DNA of 64,000 nt from Planococcus sp. MB-3u-03. Its GTDB lineage: Bacteria > Bacillota > Bacilli > Bacillales_A > Planococcaceae. Each line of letters starts with the position of its first letter. Positions within the stretch are counted from its first letter, which is position 1. Made by a program: the position numbers and the translations under genes. Where the stretch lies: the NCBI RefSeq assembly GCF_002833405.1, contig NZ_CP025135.1:2151501-2215500 (forward strand). The letters run 5' to 3'. Positions 56,401 through 64,000 of this stretch are shown here, one piece after another. The notes beneath the pieces are model-generated. The model saw nothing but the letters and a program-made list of their open reading frames with translations, made no database searches and had not been told where the DNA came from.

Positions 56401-57027
56401 CGGTACATCGTATAGCTTCGGCAATTGTTCAAGCCATGCTTCCGGTTCAGGATGCACACGTGAATAATCATATAATTTACCCAGCAGGATTTCCATTGCC
56501 TGGTCGCTGCGGTCAGAAGTAAAACTGTCTGCGAGCCTGTAGACCTTCTCGCGCCCTTCGCCTTCATAAGCGGATTCGAGCACCGCTTCCATGACATCAT
56601 CACGAAGCAAGGCCGCTTCCGTATCTCCCGCGATGCGGAAGCCAGGATCGATTTCCAACAGATAGGCGTATTGCTTCACGACTTGCAGGCAGAACGAATG
56701 CAAAGTCGAAATTTGTGCTTTATTGATCAGCCGTAATTGTTTTTTTAAATGAACGGATTCTGGCTGCGCTGTAACTGCCTGCTCTAAAGCTGCAGACATG
56801 CGGTGGCGCATTTCCGCTGCCGATGCGTTCGTGAAGGTGACGACCAATAGCTCATCGACGGATATCGGATCTTGTTCATCGAGCACTTTTTCGATCATCC
56901 GGTTGATCAGGACAGCCGTTTTCCCGGAACCGGCCGCAGCCGATACGAGCATATCCTGTCCCTTCGCCCATATCGCCTGCCATTGTTCATCGGTCCATGT
57001 GGCATCATTCGGTTTTTCCGGTATCAT
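53422..57027 (-). CDS. addA: ATP-dependent helicase/nuclease subunit A, AddA
   Basis: A 1201-residue UvrD-type helicase-nuclease. Walker A is VSAAAGSGKTAVLINRMI near residue 31. Helicase motifs include LVDEYQDTN (Walker B), MVGDVKQSIYRFR and VYLDTNYYE-region motifs, with LMTVHKSKGLEFPIVFF and VLYVAMTRAKEKLYL. The C-terminal RecB-like nuclease carries WILLDYKTDQ. It forms the AddAB complex that resects double-strand breaks and responds to Chi. It is intact and overlaps addB by 23 bp, with its ribosome site inside addB. Confidence 0.96.
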   Translation of the reverse strand: MIPEKPNDATWTDEQWQAIWAKGQDMLVSAAAGSGKTAVLINRMIEKVLDEQDPISVDELLVVTFTNASAAEMRHRMSAALEQAVTAQPESVHLKKQLRLINKAQISTLHSFCLQVVKQYAYLLEIDPGFRIAGDTEAALLRDDVMEAVLESAYEGEGREKVYRLADSFTSDRSDQAMEILLGKLYDYSRVHPEPEAWLEQLPKLYDVPEHATIDELPFMEDLKMTIRHSFEAALDLLDEGWELATRPDGPDILEENFRMDATLIRAALDALDESWASLHAYARNIKWERLASVKKDSCDPQLAEEAKARRNEAKKLFNDVKEGYFTRAPERLLEEMREMAPLMRTLVDLTKRFAEDYKALKIDRGLVDFSDLEHYALEILSDGGEASAIAQDYRTRFKEVLVDEYQDTNMLQETILSLVKSGSEQDGNLFMVGDVKQSIYRFRLAEPMLFLGKYSRFSREAQGTGLRIDLNANFRSRKEVLDGTNYIFSQIMGERVGEISYDEDAALKPKAPYPEGDVPIHLTLIHEPETEEGEEMPVDMDKSQWEARWIAQKIRHMMDAGTLVHDPWSGKERPLEYRDIVVLMRSMTWSGDFSDEFKMAGVPLYAELSGGYFDALEVMIMLNTLRVIDNPYQDIPLAAVLRAPFFGLQENELAAIRLADTKGTFYDALKAFIRIGTMDEATRIKLARFTNSLRTWRDLARRGSLSELIWKVYLDTNYYEMAGAMSNGKQRQANLRALHDRALEYEKTAFRGLFRFLRFIDRMRERGDDLGTAKSLSEKENVVRLMTVHKSKGLEFPIVFFAGTGRPFNEMDFHKPYLFDQQYGLAVKAVNPDTRIEYTSLPYLAVKEMKQLQMKAEEMRVLYVAMTRAKEKLYLTASIKDIDRLLEKWKTASGDVLLPDFKRSRAKSYLDWIGPAVSRHPDAEELHVGGEVLEHHSRFQIDIVETVSLEEPQPLLEAEKDRPEAEADAELIRSRFDFTYPHQAAVEKRSKQSVTEMKRLQLLQRSDEPESFIQNYQPKAQKKAPHRPDFLMDRKLSAADIGTAVHTVMQHLPLDRQMDVEEIRQFLDELTGREILTKEEAQAVKAEQVEAFFHSTIAQRLMNAEDVRREVPFTYARADEDGDHQIVQGIVDCLFKEDGEWILLDYKTDQTRGMANVQSAMKERYSIQLSVYQEAVEAILRIAIKQRVLYLFSTNEEVEV

Positions 57028-60000
57028 CAGCGCTCAACTCCTTGCGTATTTTCTCCACTGCCTGGTCGGGGCTCAATACCGGCAATTTCCGGTAGCTCTG
57101 GTCGGGGTCACTCGGGTCGAATTGACAAACCGCGCGGAAATTGCAGAATTGGCAAGGCGTGTCATCTTTCAAGCGGTAGGGCGAAACGGCTGTATTGCCG
57201 TCAAGAATGCCATTCCCTGCCCCTTGGTGTTTTTTCCGGACAAATTTGCGGATCGTTTCCATATCATCTTTTTCAACTGTTTTCGATGAGCCTTTCGAGA
57301 CCGAGCCGTTTTTATAGAGGCGCACTGGAATAACATTCGAATACCCGTCGATCTGATCGTCCATCGCCTGTATGACTTCCGGATCTTCTACCACCAAACC
57401 GTTCATTTTAAATGACTTCGCAAGTTCCTCTTCCAGCTCTTCAGCAGTTAATAATTTCGTCATTTTCAACATTGGGTTATGCATATGGAAATACAGCACC
57501 CCTGCCGGTTCCGCCTGCTCCCCAAGCCAGCGCTTCGAATGGGTCAAGGCCACATCCAAATAAGTAAAAGTTTGCAGGGCCAGGCCATGGTACACTTCGC
57601 CGAGATCCAGGCCCTGCTTGGATGATTTATAATCGACGACCCGCAAATACGGCTTGCCGCCGATATCGGTCGAGTCGATGCGGTCAATACGCCCCCTGAC
57701 ATTCATCTTGCGCCCACGTTCGAGCGGAATGTCGAGCGGCGGAATCGCTTCTTTCGTGCCGAAGCCTACTTCAAGCGCGACCGGCACGAAGCCGGATACT
57801 TGTGCATGCTTGCTCAACATGAAAGCTGTTTGGCGGATGATGCCTTCAAGTTTGTACTGGATATAGCGATAGCGATGCGAACTCAACAGGATCTGGTTGA
57901 CAAAATAAGGCGATAATTGTTCAATCGCCCGCTTGGCGAGATCCGCGCATTGTTCTTTGCTTAACGACGACCAGGAAACGCCGAGTTGCATCACTTCATC
58001 GGAAATCCATTTGATTGCGGCATGGAATAAATCTCCCATTGCCGGCGCAGCCAGACGGTATTGGCTGCGTTCTTCAAGTTTCAAGCCGTAAGCTGCATAA
58101 TGGGCAAATTGGCAGCTATGATAGGTCTCGATGCGGGATACGCTCGAAGCGATCGGTGCACCATAAAGCGATTCAGCGATCTCTTCCGATAGCTTTTCAG
58201 CTTTGCCATGGCTCAAAGGCTTGAACACCTGATGGATAATCGCCGACCACAACGGGTCTTCCCGGTAATAATCGAGCACGGCCTGCCACTGTCCGGTAAG
58301 CTCCCCGCTCCTGATTTGGGCAGCCAGATGCGAAAGTGTTGCACGCGGATGGCTAATGTATTCCAAAGGATCCGGCTCATGCAGCTCTTCAGGGCCGATT
58401 GCTGCCAATTTGGGCTCAAGCTGAAGCAAATCGGCGATTTTCCTGATATATAAAGAAGGCAATAAGGCCTTCCCTTCTTCGTCCGCAATCGGGTAAGAGA
58501 CGCTTAGCCGATCGGAAGCGGAAGAGAACGAGCGATATGCCATATAAGTTTCATCCATCAAGCGCATGCGGGAGCTCGGTGCAAGTTCGATACCGATTTT
58601 TTGGAACCACTCACGCTCTGCATCCGTCAAGAGCCCTTCGTGTTCGATGCGTTGCGGCAAGACGCCGTCATTTGCGCCGATGATGAAGACCGACCGGATG
58701 TCCATCAAGCGCGCCAGGTCCATTTTCGCGATGGTCACTTGATCGAGCGACGGCGGGATGCGTGAAAACTCCAAAGTTTCAAAGCCTTCATCGAGAATCC
58801 GTGCTGCACTTTGCATATCCAGTTCTTTGTCCCCGAACATCAGGACGAATTGGTCGAGCACGCCGACCCATTGATTCCATGCCTGCTCGTGCTCCGTCGC
58901 GGCAAGCAATTGATGGTCGGCTTCTTCGCGGTCTTTCAGCAGCTGGATTTTCGAATAGACATCAAGCTCTTCGATAAACTGAAACAGCGCTGTAGCAAAG
59001 TCCCGGCCGGTGACGCAGTCGCCAAGGCGGGTTTTCAAACGCTCAAGCGGGTCGCGCACCACATCCCGGACAGTCTGCAATTCCATCTGGAGCGCCAATT
59101 CTTCGTCTGTCTGGATACCTGAATGAAATTCGAGCCCGCGGTATTTTTTATAGATCCAGCGCTTGTCATCAAACCAGCGGTCTCCGTAGATGCCATTGGC
59201 AAGGACGAAATTCTCCAATTGGTCTCCCCGCTCCCGCCATTTGCTGACATTGCCTTCAGGGAAGAACAAATCCGTCTTCAATGCCCGGAAAACCGGTTCA
59301 TATGCATAATTGCCGATGACCGCTTCGAGTGCAGAGCGGCTGAATTCGATCAATGGATGATGAAGCATCGATTTTTTTTGGCTGATAAAGTAAGGGATAT
59401 CGTATTGCGGAAAAATGGTGTTGATCAATTCGTCGTACACTTCCGGCTGGCGGTACAGCACCGCTATATCGTTATAGCGGCAGCCATCCATCACCTGCTG
59501 CCGGATCGAGCGGGCGAGCTCATGGATTTCAGCGCGCCGGTTGGACGCTTCGACCAATTCGACGGCTCCTTGCCCTTCGATGGATGGGGCAGGGAACGTT
59601 TCGATGAAGCGTTCGATATGCAGAAGTTCCTCGTTCATGAAACGTTTTGGCTCTTGCAAATACACTTCCGGTTCTAGCCCGATTCCTTCCGATGCGGCAA
59701 GATCCGTAAGCCGGCTTGCAGTGACGGCAGATTGGTAGAATAACGACTGTTCATCCTCCGTACTGCTTGTGTCATCCATCGGCAAGACGATCGTCACCGA
59801 TTTGGCATGCTTCAACAACTCTTCAATGATTTGGAACTCGCGCGCTGTAAAACTGACGAACCCATCGATATAAATAGCCGAATGCTTGATCGTTTCCGAA
59901 TGGCGGATCTTCTCGCTCAATAAGCCGAGATGGCCTTCGGAATCCACGAACACTTTGCCAAGCCTGCGGTCGATTTCCAGCAAGATGAGTTCGAGATCTG

Positions 60001-60481
60001 CTGCCTTGTCCTGCAGCGTCCTCGGGGCTCCGGCTGTTTCAAGGGATGACCGGATGGTGCCGAGTTCATCGCAATCGATGCAATAACGTGAAAACTCTTT
60101 GATCAATTGCTCGATTTGGTCGGTGAAGCCCCGTTTGCCTGCAGCTCTTCTGAATAAATTAAACTCCTCTTTATGTTCTTCAAGCAAGCTGCGGATCAGC
60201 ATGCGATAGCCGAATGTGTCGATTTCCTTGCGGCTGATCCCGCCGACTTCCTGTAATACACGCCAGGCAAGACGCTTGAAAGTCACGGCCTGCGCACGGA
60301 TCATGCCGTTCATGCCGTATGCGGCGGACAAACGATACTCCGTAGAAAAAGACATCTGGTCCGGGACGATCAGAAATATCGGATCCCCATCCGCTTGGTC
60401 TTTCAAACTATCGGCGATTTCTTCTTGGACAAAACGGGTTTTTCCGGTACCGGCGCGCCCGTAGACAATTCGTAAAGACAT
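57005..60481 (-). CDS. addB: ATP-dependent helicase/nuclease subunit B, AddB
   Basis: A 1158-residue partner of AddA. The N-terminal Walker A is YGRAGTGKTRFVQEEIA. The C-terminal nuclease has VVDYKSSKQGLDL and the four-Cys iron-sulfur staple: one Cys in ETYHSCQFAHYA (about residue 800) and three in TPCQFCNFRAVCQFD near the end. AddB recognises Chi and cuts the 5' strand. The ATG at 60481 is preceded by AAGGGG. It is the first gene of addB-addA-DUF418, and a LexA-like palindrome lies directly upstream. Confidence 0.96.
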   Translation of the reverse strand: MSLRIVYGRAGTGKTRFVQEEIADSLKDQADGDPIFLIVPDQMSFSTEYRLSAAYGMNGMIRAQAVTFKRLAWRVLQEVGGISRKEIDTFGYRMLIRSLLEEHKEEFNLFRRAAGKRGFTDQIEQLIKEFSRYCIDCDELGTIRSSLETAGAPRTLQDKAADLELILLEIDRRLGKVFVDSEGHLGLLSEKIRHSETIKHSAIYIDGFVSFTAREFQIIEELLKHAKSVTIVLPMDDTSSTEDEQSLFYQSAVTASRLTDLAASEGIGLEPEVYLQEPKRFMNEELLHIERFIETFPAPSIEGQGAVELVEASNRRAEIHELARSIRQQVMDGCRYNDIAVLYRQPEVYDELINTIFPQYDIPYFISQKKSMLHHPLIEFSRSALEAVIGNYAYEPVFRALKTDLFFPEGNVSKWRERGDQLENFVLANGIYGDRWFDDKRWIYKKYRGLEFHSGIQTDEELALQMELQTVRDVVRDPLERLKTRLGDCVTGRDFATALFQFIEELDVYSKIQLLKDREEADHQLLAATEHEQAWNQWVGVLDQFVLMFGDKELDMQSAARILDEGFETLEFSRIPPSLDQVTIAKMDLARLMDIRSVFIIGANDGVLPQRIEHEGLLTDAEREWFQKIGIELAPSSRMRLMDETYMAYRSFSSASDRLSVSYPIADEEGKALLPSLYIRKIADLLQLEPKLAAIGPEELHEPDPLEYISHPRATLSHLAAQIRSGELTGQWQAVLDYYREDPLWSAIIHQVFKPLSHGKAEKLSEEIAESLYGAPIASSVSRIETYHSCQFAHYAAYGLKLEERSQYRLAAPAMGDLFHAAIKWISDEVMQLGVSWSSLSKEQCADLAKRAIEQLSPYFVNQILLSSHRYRYIQYKLEGIIRQTAFMLSKHAQVSGFVPVALEVGFGTKEAIPPLDIPLERGRKMNVRGRIDRIDSTDIGGKPYLRVVDYKSSKQGLDLGEVYHGLALQTFTYLDVALTHSKRWLGEQAEPAGVLYFHMHNPMLKMTKLLTAEELEEELAKSFKMNGLVVEDPEVIQAMDDQIDGYSNVIPVRLYKNGSVSKGSSKTVEKDDMETIRKFVRKKHQGAGNGILDGNTAVSPYRLKDDTPCQFCNFRAVCQFDPSDPDQSYRKLPVLSPDQAVEKIRKELSADDTGKTE

Positions 60482-60498
60482 GTAATGCACCCCTTTTC

Positions 60499-60520
60499 AA
60501 TAAGAACATTTGTTCTTATT
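60499..60520. promoter_or_regulatory. Palindrome with LexA/DinR-type core at the addBA promoter
   Basis: AATAAGAACA-TT-TGTTCTTATT is a perfect 22-bp palindrome containing GAAC-N4-GTTC, the core of the Firmicute SOS box. It overlaps the end of the TATAAT (minus strand, 60523-60518) and lies about 20 bp upstream of the addB ATG. Confidence 0.7.
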
Positions 60521-60554
60521 ATACAATAAACAATCGAAAAGAACGACTTTCCTG

Positions 60555-61166
60555 TTAAGATAGCCGTTCTTTTTCGCGTTCTTCTTTCGCTCTTTTGAAG
60601 TCGGCTTCCACTTTTTTGTTGAGCCGCTTCTCCAAAATTTTCCCGATAACATAAAGCAGTACGATGACAGCAATGACGATACCTGTCCGGATCGGCTGTG
60701 TGAACAAAGCGCGGATATCATAGCCGACGTATGAAATCGTCAAGACCATGACGAATTTGCCCGCCATCAAGGTCAATAAGTAATAATGGCGGCTGATATT
60801 TGATAGCCCGGCCACTAAGTTGACCAATGCCGACGGCGTAAACGGGAAACACAGCAGCAAGAACAAAGGGCCGAAGCCGTTGCGCTCCACCCAATGGATG
60901 AGCCTTTCGACTTTCTCATGGCGCGTCATGAAATTCATGAATCGCGCTTGCCCGAACTTGCGGATCAGCAGGAAAACGGTATACGAACCGGCGACTGCCC
61001 CGCCCCATGACAGGAGGAACCCGAGCCATAGGCCATAGGCTGTCGCATTGGCGAAGACGAAGACAAAGAGCGGCAAAACGGCAAAACGATTCAATAAACG
61101 GCAGCAAAACCCGATGAGCGGGCCAAATGCCCGGTAAGATTGCGTTAACTCGACAATGTTTTCCAT
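60555..61166 (-). CDS. TVP38/TMEM64 (VTT-domain) membrane protein
   Basis: A 203-residue DedA/VTT-type membrane protein with five or six helices. The core AYGLWLGFLLSWGGAVAGSYTVFLLIRKFG and the PFTPSALVNLVAGLSNI region match the YdjX/YdjZ group. The C-terminus is strongly basic and acidic (KRAKEEREKERLS). Relatives may act in lipid or undecaprenyl-phosphate flipping, but the role here is not established. It is transcribed toward addB, ending 34 bp before the addB promoter palindrome. Confidence 0.9.
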   Translation of the reverse strand: MENIVELTQSYRAFGPLIGFCCRLLNRFAVLPLFVFVFANATAYGLWLGFLLSWGGAVAGSYTVFLLIRKFGQARFMNFMTRHEKVERLIHWVERNGFGPLFLLLCFPFTPSALVNLVAGLSNISRHYYLLTLMAGKFVMVLTISYVGYDIRALFTQPIRTGIVIAVIVLLYVIGKILEKRLNKKVEADFKRAKEEREKERLS

Positions 61167-61319
61167 AGTGAAAAATCCGACATAGGCTCATTCCTTTTAA
61201 ATTGCGCGATTTTCAATAATGAATCTAAAACAGGAGAAAATATGCTATGCTATTATAATTACTTTACACTTTCTCCCGTTTTGGAAAAGAGAAATACTTG
61301 CGGCAAAAGGCGGAATAAA

Positions 61320-62009
61320 TTGCAAGAACACGGATTCTCTTCAGGGCTGAAAGCCGGCGCCAGCATTGCCATCGGCTATTTTCCGGTTGCGTTGACTTTT
61401 GGGCTGCTGGCCAAAACGACAGGTTTATCACTCATCGAAGCGACCGCCATGAGCATTTTCGTCTTTGCCGGCGCTGCCCAGTACATATCACTTTCCTTAT
61501 CACAGCCGGTGTACTCCCGGCGCTCATTGTCGTCAATACGTTCATCGTCAACATCCGCCACTTTTGATGACAGCGGCATTGAATGAAAAGATGGAACCGG
61601 ATGCCCGCTGGAAAAAGCGCTGTACGCATTCGGCATTACCGATGAAACGTTTACTGTACTCGCTACGCAGCCGGGCGACAAGATCCGCACTTCATTTGCC
61701 GCGGGTGTCATCGTTATTTCCTACGGAAGCTGGGTGGCATTCACTTCGCTTGGCCATTTGATCGGCGCCAGCCTCCCAGGCTTCCTGCAGGCGTCCATGT
61801 CGATCGCACTGTATGCGATGTTCGTCGGCTTGCTCGTGCCGTCCATGAAAGGCAACCGGAAAGTTGTCAGCTTGGCGTTGATCGCCGCACTTTTCAACTC
61901 ACTGTTCTATTTCACCGGCTGGCTGTCCACTGGCTGGGCGATCATGGTGTCGACGCTTGCTTCAGCGATCATTATTGAACTGATTTCACGGAAAGGAGTT
62001 GCCGCCTAA
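61320..62009 (+). CDS. azlC: Branched-chain amino acid exporter large subunit AzlC (three frameshifts here)
   Basis: The AzlC permease family. SGLKAGASIAIGYFPVALTFG and MSIFVFAGAAQYISLSL give the first helices, and GYGSW-like VISYGSWVAFTSLGHLIG and NSLFYFTGWLSTGWAIMV the last. The breaks are at 61499 (one A missing; repaired SLITAGVLPALIVVNTF), 61562-61565 (T4 should be T5; RHFLMTAALNEKM) and 61612-61616 (A5 should be A6; KKALYAFGITDETF). The repaired length is about 230 residues. The start is TTG at 61320 with GGCGGA upstream. It overlaps azlD by one base (TAATG). Confidence 0.88.
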
Positions 62010-62317
62010 TGGGTGCCTGGTTTTGGTGGATGATTTTTGGAATGGCCGTTGTTACTTATATTCCACGCGCAATACCGTTAACCTTTTTGGAAGGACGTGA
62101 ATTACCGGAAGCTGTACAGAGTGTTTTGCGCAATATTCCTTATGCCGTCCTCGGCGCATTGATTTTCCCGGCCGTGTTCTTCATACAGGAAAACGTCTGG
62201 TTTGGCGTGATCGGGGCCGCATCCGCATTTGCCATCGCGTTTACCGGGGCGAACGTTATCCTCGTCGTACTCGGGACCATTGCCATTCTCTCCGTATACG
62301 GACTTTGGTTCGGATAA
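62009..62317 (+). CDS. azlD: Branched-chain amino acid exporter small subunit AzlD
   Basis: A 102-residue AzlD protein with four hydrophobic helices and the signature ISRAIPLTFL-like TYIPRAIPLTFLEGRELP near residue 15. With AzlC it exports branched-chain amino acids (BrnFE-type in other bacteria). It is coupled to azlC by TAATG. A terminator follows and overlaps the 3' end of convergent csbA. Confidence 0.92.
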   Translation: MGAWFWWMIFGMAVVTYIPRAIPLTFLEGRELPEAVQSVLRNIPYAVLGALIFPAVFFIQENVWFGVIGAASAFAIAFTGANVILVVLGTIAILSVYGLWFG

Positions 62318-62320
62318 GAA

Positions 62321-62362
62321 AAAAAGCCGTCACTCATTTTCATGAGCTTCGGCTGTTTTTCT
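62321..62362. terminator. Terminator between azlD and csbA
   Basis: AGCCGTCACTCAT and ATGAGCTTCGGCT pair imperfectly around TTTC and are flanked by A-run on the left and T-run on the right. It covers the last codons of csbA on the other strand. Confidence 0.7.
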
Positions 62363-62587
62363 TTTATGATACATATTGCTCGCATACCAGAAACCAGCTG
62401 TTAACGAAGCGGCGTTGACGACAAACAATAACCACGTATGTGTGAAGCCGGCATAAACGGCCGCGGCAATCAATGCCACGGTCAATATGAGGCCGACATA
62501 ATGGTTGAACGTCACGCGCGTAAACAGGATAACAAGAAGCCCGGGCACAAACAGCGATAGGAAAAACTTAGTCACCATTGACTCCAT
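62330..62587 (-). CDS. csbA: CsbA family small membrane protein (DUF2198)
   Basis: An 85-residue protein with three hydrophobic segments. TRVTFNHYVGLILTVALI and SLTAGFWYASNMYH are the CsbA hallmarks. In B. subtilis csbA is sigma-B dependent and of unknown function; no sigma-B promoter is evident here. AAGGAGAG precedes the ATG and lies over the end of minJ, so the two are probably cotranscribed. A charged tail (KRKTAEAHENE) ends inside the terminator. Confidence 0.9.
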   Translation of the reverse strand: MESMVTKFFLSLFVPGLLVILFTRVTFNHYVGLILTVALIAAAVYAGFTHTWLLFVVNAASLTAGFWYASNMYHKRKTAEAHENE

Positions 62588-62599
62588 ATTCTTCTCTCC

Positions 62600-63757
62600 T
62601 TACTCGACAATCAAGAGACCCAGGCGGTGATGGTCATGGCGGAAGACGACATGGTGACGCAAACGCATTTCCAGGTTATGATCGCTTCATTCCAGGCGGC
62701 AATGCGCTGCATTGAGCTGGATTGCTTCGTATAGTTCTGTTTCATTCGTTACGGTCGTGCCGTTCACTTTGCGGATGATTTCCCCGCGCACAAGCCCCAT
62801 CTTCTCTGCAGGAGATCCCGGAAGCACGTCGATGATCATGACGCCTTGCGCTTGTGGTGTCACGGTGTAATTCCCGCTGCGCTCTTTCTGTGCATAATAC
62901 AAGCTAATTCCCAAACGGAACAACGCTCCGGCGGCCAGCGCGATAATCGCCATCGGCTGCCAAAGAAAACCGAATAAGGCAAGGACGATCGTCAACACAG
63001 CTGACCAAGTGACCGATTTCGCGATTTTTGGATACAAATAAACAGGCAGCGTGCGTTTGCTGCGCCCTTGGAAACCAAATACCAGCGGGAACAAAATGAA
63101 TGAAAAGGCCGTTTCCCCGATCGGCAGCTGTGGCCAGTACGGTGCGTATTCGGAAATCATTTCTCCAGGGACGACCAGAACAGCCGGTATCAGCCATAGG
63201 CGGCGTGAAATATAGGCAGCGGCACGCAATCCGCGAGCCGATTTATGCAAACGCGGCGAAGCGGCAGCGGCAGCTGACTTTTCGACCATGCGGCTTTCGA
63301 TGAATAGCAAAAGCCCTGCAATCAACGCGACTGAAATGAGCCAGCCGTCCGCAAGCCCCCTGCCCGTCATTTCGGCGAACCCTAGATTGATCACCCAATC
63401 ATTGGCTTCGAACAACCAGACGACCAGCGCTGCCGCTCCCGCCAAATAGACGAAAGAAGCCAGGTGGTAAAAACCTGTCAGCATGACGATAATGCTCACG
63501 ATGCTGAGTGCAATCAACCATTCCATCGGCACTGCCAAACCGGCAGCAGCCACGATGACCGATAAGATTAACGCATACAACCAGCCATCTTTCAGCAAGC
63601 GTTTAAATTCTGTTCCGCCATACACGATCCGCGTGCGGAAAATGCGGCGTTCTTTTTTAACGCGAAAATATCCAAGCATCGTCGCAGCAAATAATGCGAC
63701 ATAAAAAACAGGGTTAAGAAAAAACATGGCGATCGCCATCAAAAAATCCGTTAACAC
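62600..63757 (-). CDS. minJ: PDZ-domain membrane protein, MinJ-like, with in-frame TGA near the end
   Basis: About six or more helices occupy the first 270 residues, followed by a C-terminal PDZ domain (VMIIDVLPGSPAEKMGLVRGE, IRKVNGTTVTNETELYEAI). This is the architecture of MinJ, the bridge between DivIVA and MinD at division sites. It also lies next to csbA, consistent with an orthologue. The frame meets TGA at 62687-62689 after HCRLE. The same frame then continues for 28 codons (SDHNLEMRLRHHVVF, HDHHRLGLLIVE) to a TAA exactly one ribosome site before csbA, so the TGA is suspicious. The start is GTG. Confidence 0.8.
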
Positions 63758-63805
63758 TCCACTGACACCATCCTTAAGCTAAATGAACTTATCTTCCATT
63801 GTACC

Positions 63806-63834
63806 AAAGATGCAGGGATAGCCCTACATCTTTT
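63806..63834. terminator. Hairpin between minJ and the PLP enzyme gene
   Basis: AAAGATGCAGGG/CCCTACATCTTT around ATAG (one A-C or G-U position), with T5 on the plus side. It sits directly after the PLP gene stop on the minus strand, where the T-run is short. Confidence 0.5.
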
Positions 63835-63838
63835 TCAA

Positions 63839-64000
63839 TCAGTTAAATGCCTGCTGCAGCTGCCCAAGTATATCTTCAATGCCTTCGATTCCGGCGGAAA
63901 GCCTGACGACGCGCTCAGTTACACCGATCCGCGCTTTTTCTTCTGCGGATAATGCACGGTGAGACGTGCCGAATGGATAAGAGACGGTCGTTTCGACACC
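63839..64000 (-). CDS. C-terminal end of a trans-sulfuration PLP enzyme (Cys/Met metabolism family)
   Basis: The last 53 residues are visible, starting GVETTVSYPFGTSHRALSAE and ending GIEDILGQLQQAFN. GV-E-T-x-x-x-x-P, the T/S-H pair, the E-R region (GVTERVVRLSAGIE) and the amphipathic end are the C-terminal hallmarks of cystathionine gamma-synthase, cystathionine lyases and O-acetylhomoserine sulfhydrylases. The lysine and the specificity-determining part lie beyond the edge, so the reaction cannot be named. Confidence 0.85.
   Translation of the reverse strand, partial: GVETTVSYPFGTSHRALSAEEKARIGVTERVVRLSAGIEGIEDILGQLQQAFN

Noticed and set aside
61242-61319. Possible leader peptide or attenuator before azlC (frame starting MLCYYNYF)
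   Set aside because: No run of Leu, Ile or Val codons, no ribosome site and no terminator; azlC initiates better at the TTG at 61320.

Overview
The window is a chromosomal segment from a low-to-mid GC Firmicute of the Bacillaceae/Planococcaceae type, most likely Planococcus or a close relative (inferred from gene content, not tested). It carries no phage, insertion sequence, CRISPR array or obvious island. Gene order follows the B. subtilis fabHF-app-trpS-opp-spx-mecA-coiA-pepF-yjbHIK-relQ-nadK-prpE-fabI-yjcFGH neighbourhood, with csbA/minJ, addBA, azlCD, yisK/yisL, clpB, yitUVW and a TRAP transporter alongside.

Layout. 1-3.6 kb (minus strand): Gfo/Idh oxidoreductase, aldehyde dehydrogenase, then an OmpR-type two-component system whose kinase runs off the left edge. 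3.6-5.4 kb (plus): a 45-residue ORF, a lipoprotein thermonuclease, an orphan protein and a lone tRNA-Val(GAC). 5.4-9.8 kb (minus): a TAXI-type TRAP uptake operon (receptor, DUF1850, fused permease) and phosphatidylglycerophosphatase A. 9.9-24 kb: YjcH/YjcG/YjcF, FabI, MgtE, PrpE, a pseudouridine synthase, NAD kinase, the small alarmone synthetase RelQ, YjbK, truncated haemoglobin, SpxH, PepF, CoiA, MecA and Spx. 24-40 kb: a secreted glycoside-hydrolase-like protein and two complete oligopeptide ABC operons (oppABCDF and appDFABC) on either side of a T-box-controlled trpS. 40-49 kb: fabHF, a ClpB that lacks its N-terminal domain, YitW/V/U, DegV and a CoA-disulfide reductase. 49-64 kb: a catalytically degenerate, membrane-anchored GH13 protein, YisL, YisK, a DUF418 protein, addBA, a VTT membrane protein, azlCD, csbA, minJ and the end of a trans-sulfuration enzyme.

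Control signals read directly from the sequence include two FapR operators (fabI and fabHF), a perfect CtsR operator at clpB, a 22-bp palindrome containing a LexA-type core at addBA, a tryptophan T-box and a candidate CcpA site upstream of oppA. Each of the three substrate-binding-protein genes (TAXI receptor, oppA, appA) is followed by one or two hairpins before its permease genes. Spx, its adaptor SpxH and the ClpC adaptor MecA lie close together, and a Clp ATPase is also in the window.

A major caveat: from about 22.4 kb to 62 kb, thirteen genes are frameshifted (coiA, mecA, spx, the glycosidase, oppF, oppA, a DUF3899 gene, trpS, appF, clpB, degV, the CoA-disulfide reductase and azlC), and two more look damaged (the GH13 start region and the minJ end). 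Most breaks are repaired by adding one base to a short A/T run. Several of these genes are essential or broadly conserved, so homopolymer undercalls in the source assembly are more likely than real decay. I give the repaired spans and mark each break.
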